The position numbers and the translations under genes were made by a program. This document shows positions 62,890 through 64,000 of a stretch of DNA of 64,000 nt, one piece after another. The stretch lies in contig NZ_FZOU01000006.1 in assembly GCF_900188085.1 (NCBI RefSeq), forward strand, positions 124,001-188,000, written 5' to 3'. The DNA comes from Granulicella rosea. GTDB lineage: Bacteria; Acidobacteriota; Terriglobia; Terriglobales; Acidobacteriaceae. Positions within the stretch are counted from its first letter, which is position 1; each line of letters begins with the position of its first letter. The notes below the pieces were generated by a model. The model was not told the origin of the DNA. It was given only the letters and a program-made list of their open reading frames with translations, and did no database searches.

Positions 62890-64000
62890 GCACGGCCAGA
62901 CAGGACAGCTTCTGGCTGTCGCACGCGGCCAAGCCCATCTTCTTCTTCCTGATGGTGCTCACCGCGGCGGGCATCTATGCGGCGTTTCAGGTGCCGATCT
63001 CGGTCTTTCCGGACACCAACTTTCCCCGCGTCGTCATCGGTGTCGACAACGGCGTCATGCCCGTCGAGCAGATGCAGGTGACCATCACCAAGCCGATCGA
63101 GGACGCGGTCAACTCCGTGCCCGGACTGAAGACCGTGCGCTCCACCACCAGCCGCGGCTCGGCCGAGGTCAGCCTCTTCTTCGACTGGAACGTGGACATG
63201 TTCCACACGCTGCAGCTCGCCGACGCGGCCCTGAGCAAGGTGCGCCAGACGCTGCCCGCCAGCGCCGTCATCACCACCAATCGCCTCACCTTCGCGACCT
63301 TCCCCATCCTCGGCTACGCGCTCACCGCGGACGACAAGGGCAAGGACACCGTCAGCCAGACGCGGCTGTGGGAGATCGCAACCTACGACCTGAAGCCGCC
63401 GCTGAACCGCGTCGACGGCGTAAGCACCGTGCTGGTGCAGGGCGGACAGACGCCCGAGTATCACATCGTCCCGAACCTCGCGCGGATGCAGACCGCGGGC
63501 GTCACGCTGCTCGACATCGTCAACGCCGTGCAGGCCTCGAACATCGTCGACTCGCCCGGCCTGTATGAGGCCAACCACGAGCTCATCCTCGGACTGATCG
63601 GCGCGCAGGCGCACGATGCGGCGCAGCTCGGCAACCTCGTCGTCAAGACCACCGCGAACGGAGCGGCGATCCGCGTCGCCGACCTCGCCGAGGTCAAGCC
63701 CGCGACGCTGCCCATCTACACCCGCGTGGTCTCGAACGGCAAGCCCTCGGTGCTGCTGAACATCGCGCGCCAGCCTTCGAGCAACACCGTCGCGGTCGCC
63801 GACGCGGTCGCCGCGCAGGTCCAGCAGTTGCAATCGAAGTTGCCGGCAGGCGTCCATCTCGTACCGTTCTACGATCAATCGGAGCTCGTGCGCGAGAGCA
63901 TCTCGAGCGTGCGCGACGCCATCCTGATCGGCCTCGTCATCGCCTGCGCGATCCTCTTCTTCTTCCTCGGCGACTGGTCCAGCTCGCTGATCGCGGGCCT
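62886..64000 (+). CDS. RND efflux transporter, N-terminal part (runs off the window)
   Basis: The visible 371 residues start MSTARQDSFWLSHAAKPIFF, with the first TM helix at 18-38, then the porter domains: FQVPISVFPDTNFPRVVIGVDNGVMPVEQMQVTITKPIEDAVNSVPGLKTVRSTTSRGSAEVSLFF, typical of the AcrB/HAE or CusA type. The second TM helix begins near residue 343 (DAILIGLVIACAILFFFLGD). No stop codon before the end of the window. Proton-driven export of drugs, solvents or metals together with the two preceding genes. Confidence 0.93.
   Translation, partial: MSTARQDSFWLSHAAKPIFFFLMVLTAAGIYAAFQVPISVFPDTNFPRVVIGVDNGVMPVEQMQVTITKPIEDAVNSVPGLKTVRSTTSRGSAEVSLFFDWNVDMFHTLQLADAALSKVRQTLPASAVITTNRLTFATFPILGYALTADDKGKDTVSQTRLWEIATYDLKPPLNRVDGVSTVLVQGGQTPEYHIVPNLARMQTAGVTLLDIVNAVQASNIVDSPGLYEANHELILGLIGAQAHDAAQLGNLVVKTTANGAAIRVADLAEVKPATLPIYTRVVSNGKPSVLLNIARQPSSNTVAVADAVAAQVQQLQSKLPAGVHLVPFYDQSELVRESISSVRDAILIGLVIACAILFFFLGDWSSSLIAG

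Overview
The window looks like a chromosomal segment of a Gram-negative member of the Acidobacteriota, probably family Acidobacteriaceae (Terriglobus/Granulicella/Edaphobacter-like). This is an inference from the roughly 60-65 % GC content, the gene set (secreted M13 and M28 peptidases, beta-propeller lipoproteins, envelope and RND efflux genes) and the many short intergenic palindromes. No rRNA, tRNA, CRISPR array, prophage or transposase gene was recognised.

Layout. 0-11.5 kb: 5' part of a threonine synthase gene, a HAD phosphatase, a lytic transglycosylase, a flippase-like membrane protein, a secreted M28 peptidase, the coupled pair xseA-glmM, a lone receiver protein, a two-TM ion channel and a TPR membrane protein. 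11.5-18.5 kb: a tandem HD-GYP protein, DNA polymerase I without visible proofreading residues, an orphan small protein, queA and a DUF374 acyltransferase. 18.5-20.4 kb: a compact PvuII-like restriction-modification system in which the controller (C) protein and the endonuclease are one polypeptide, with a C-box between it and the divergent methyltransferase gene. 20.4-34 kb: a NatAB-like ABC exporter, pyrH, an acyltransferase, a VOC protein, two related beta-propeller lipoproteins, an M13 peptidase, an MCE protein, acpS and an AIM24 protein. 34-45 kb: a secreted dienelactone hydrolase, a LuxR-type regulator, metK, a RodZ-like protein and a patch of envelope genes (two multi-pass proteins, a GT39-like enzyme, a GT8 enzyme, a TonB-C-domain protein). 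45-50 kb: the translation cluster rplM-rpsI-rpsB-tsf, preceded by a strong candidate promoter and a leader of about 390 nt, then an rtcB homologue. 50-64 kb: two MFS transporters, a transglutaminase, ada plus a coupled membrane protein, a MarR-ClC chloride channel operon with a palindromic operator, and a two-component system driving a TolC-HlyD-RND efflux operon that runs off the end.

How the genes work together. Most of the window is housekeeping and envelope maintenance in short operons. The clearest accessory unit is the restriction-modification cassette. It is visibly lower in GC than its neighbours, sits between a DUF374 gene and an ABC permease gene, and its architecture (C domain residues 1-76, endonuclease from about residue 77) implies that one protein both cuts DNA and controls its own synthesis. 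Its methyltransferase gene seems to start at an ATT codon.

Intergenic DNA is rich in several families of short inverted repeats. One of these has apparently been absorbed into the 5' end of the efflux adaptor gene.
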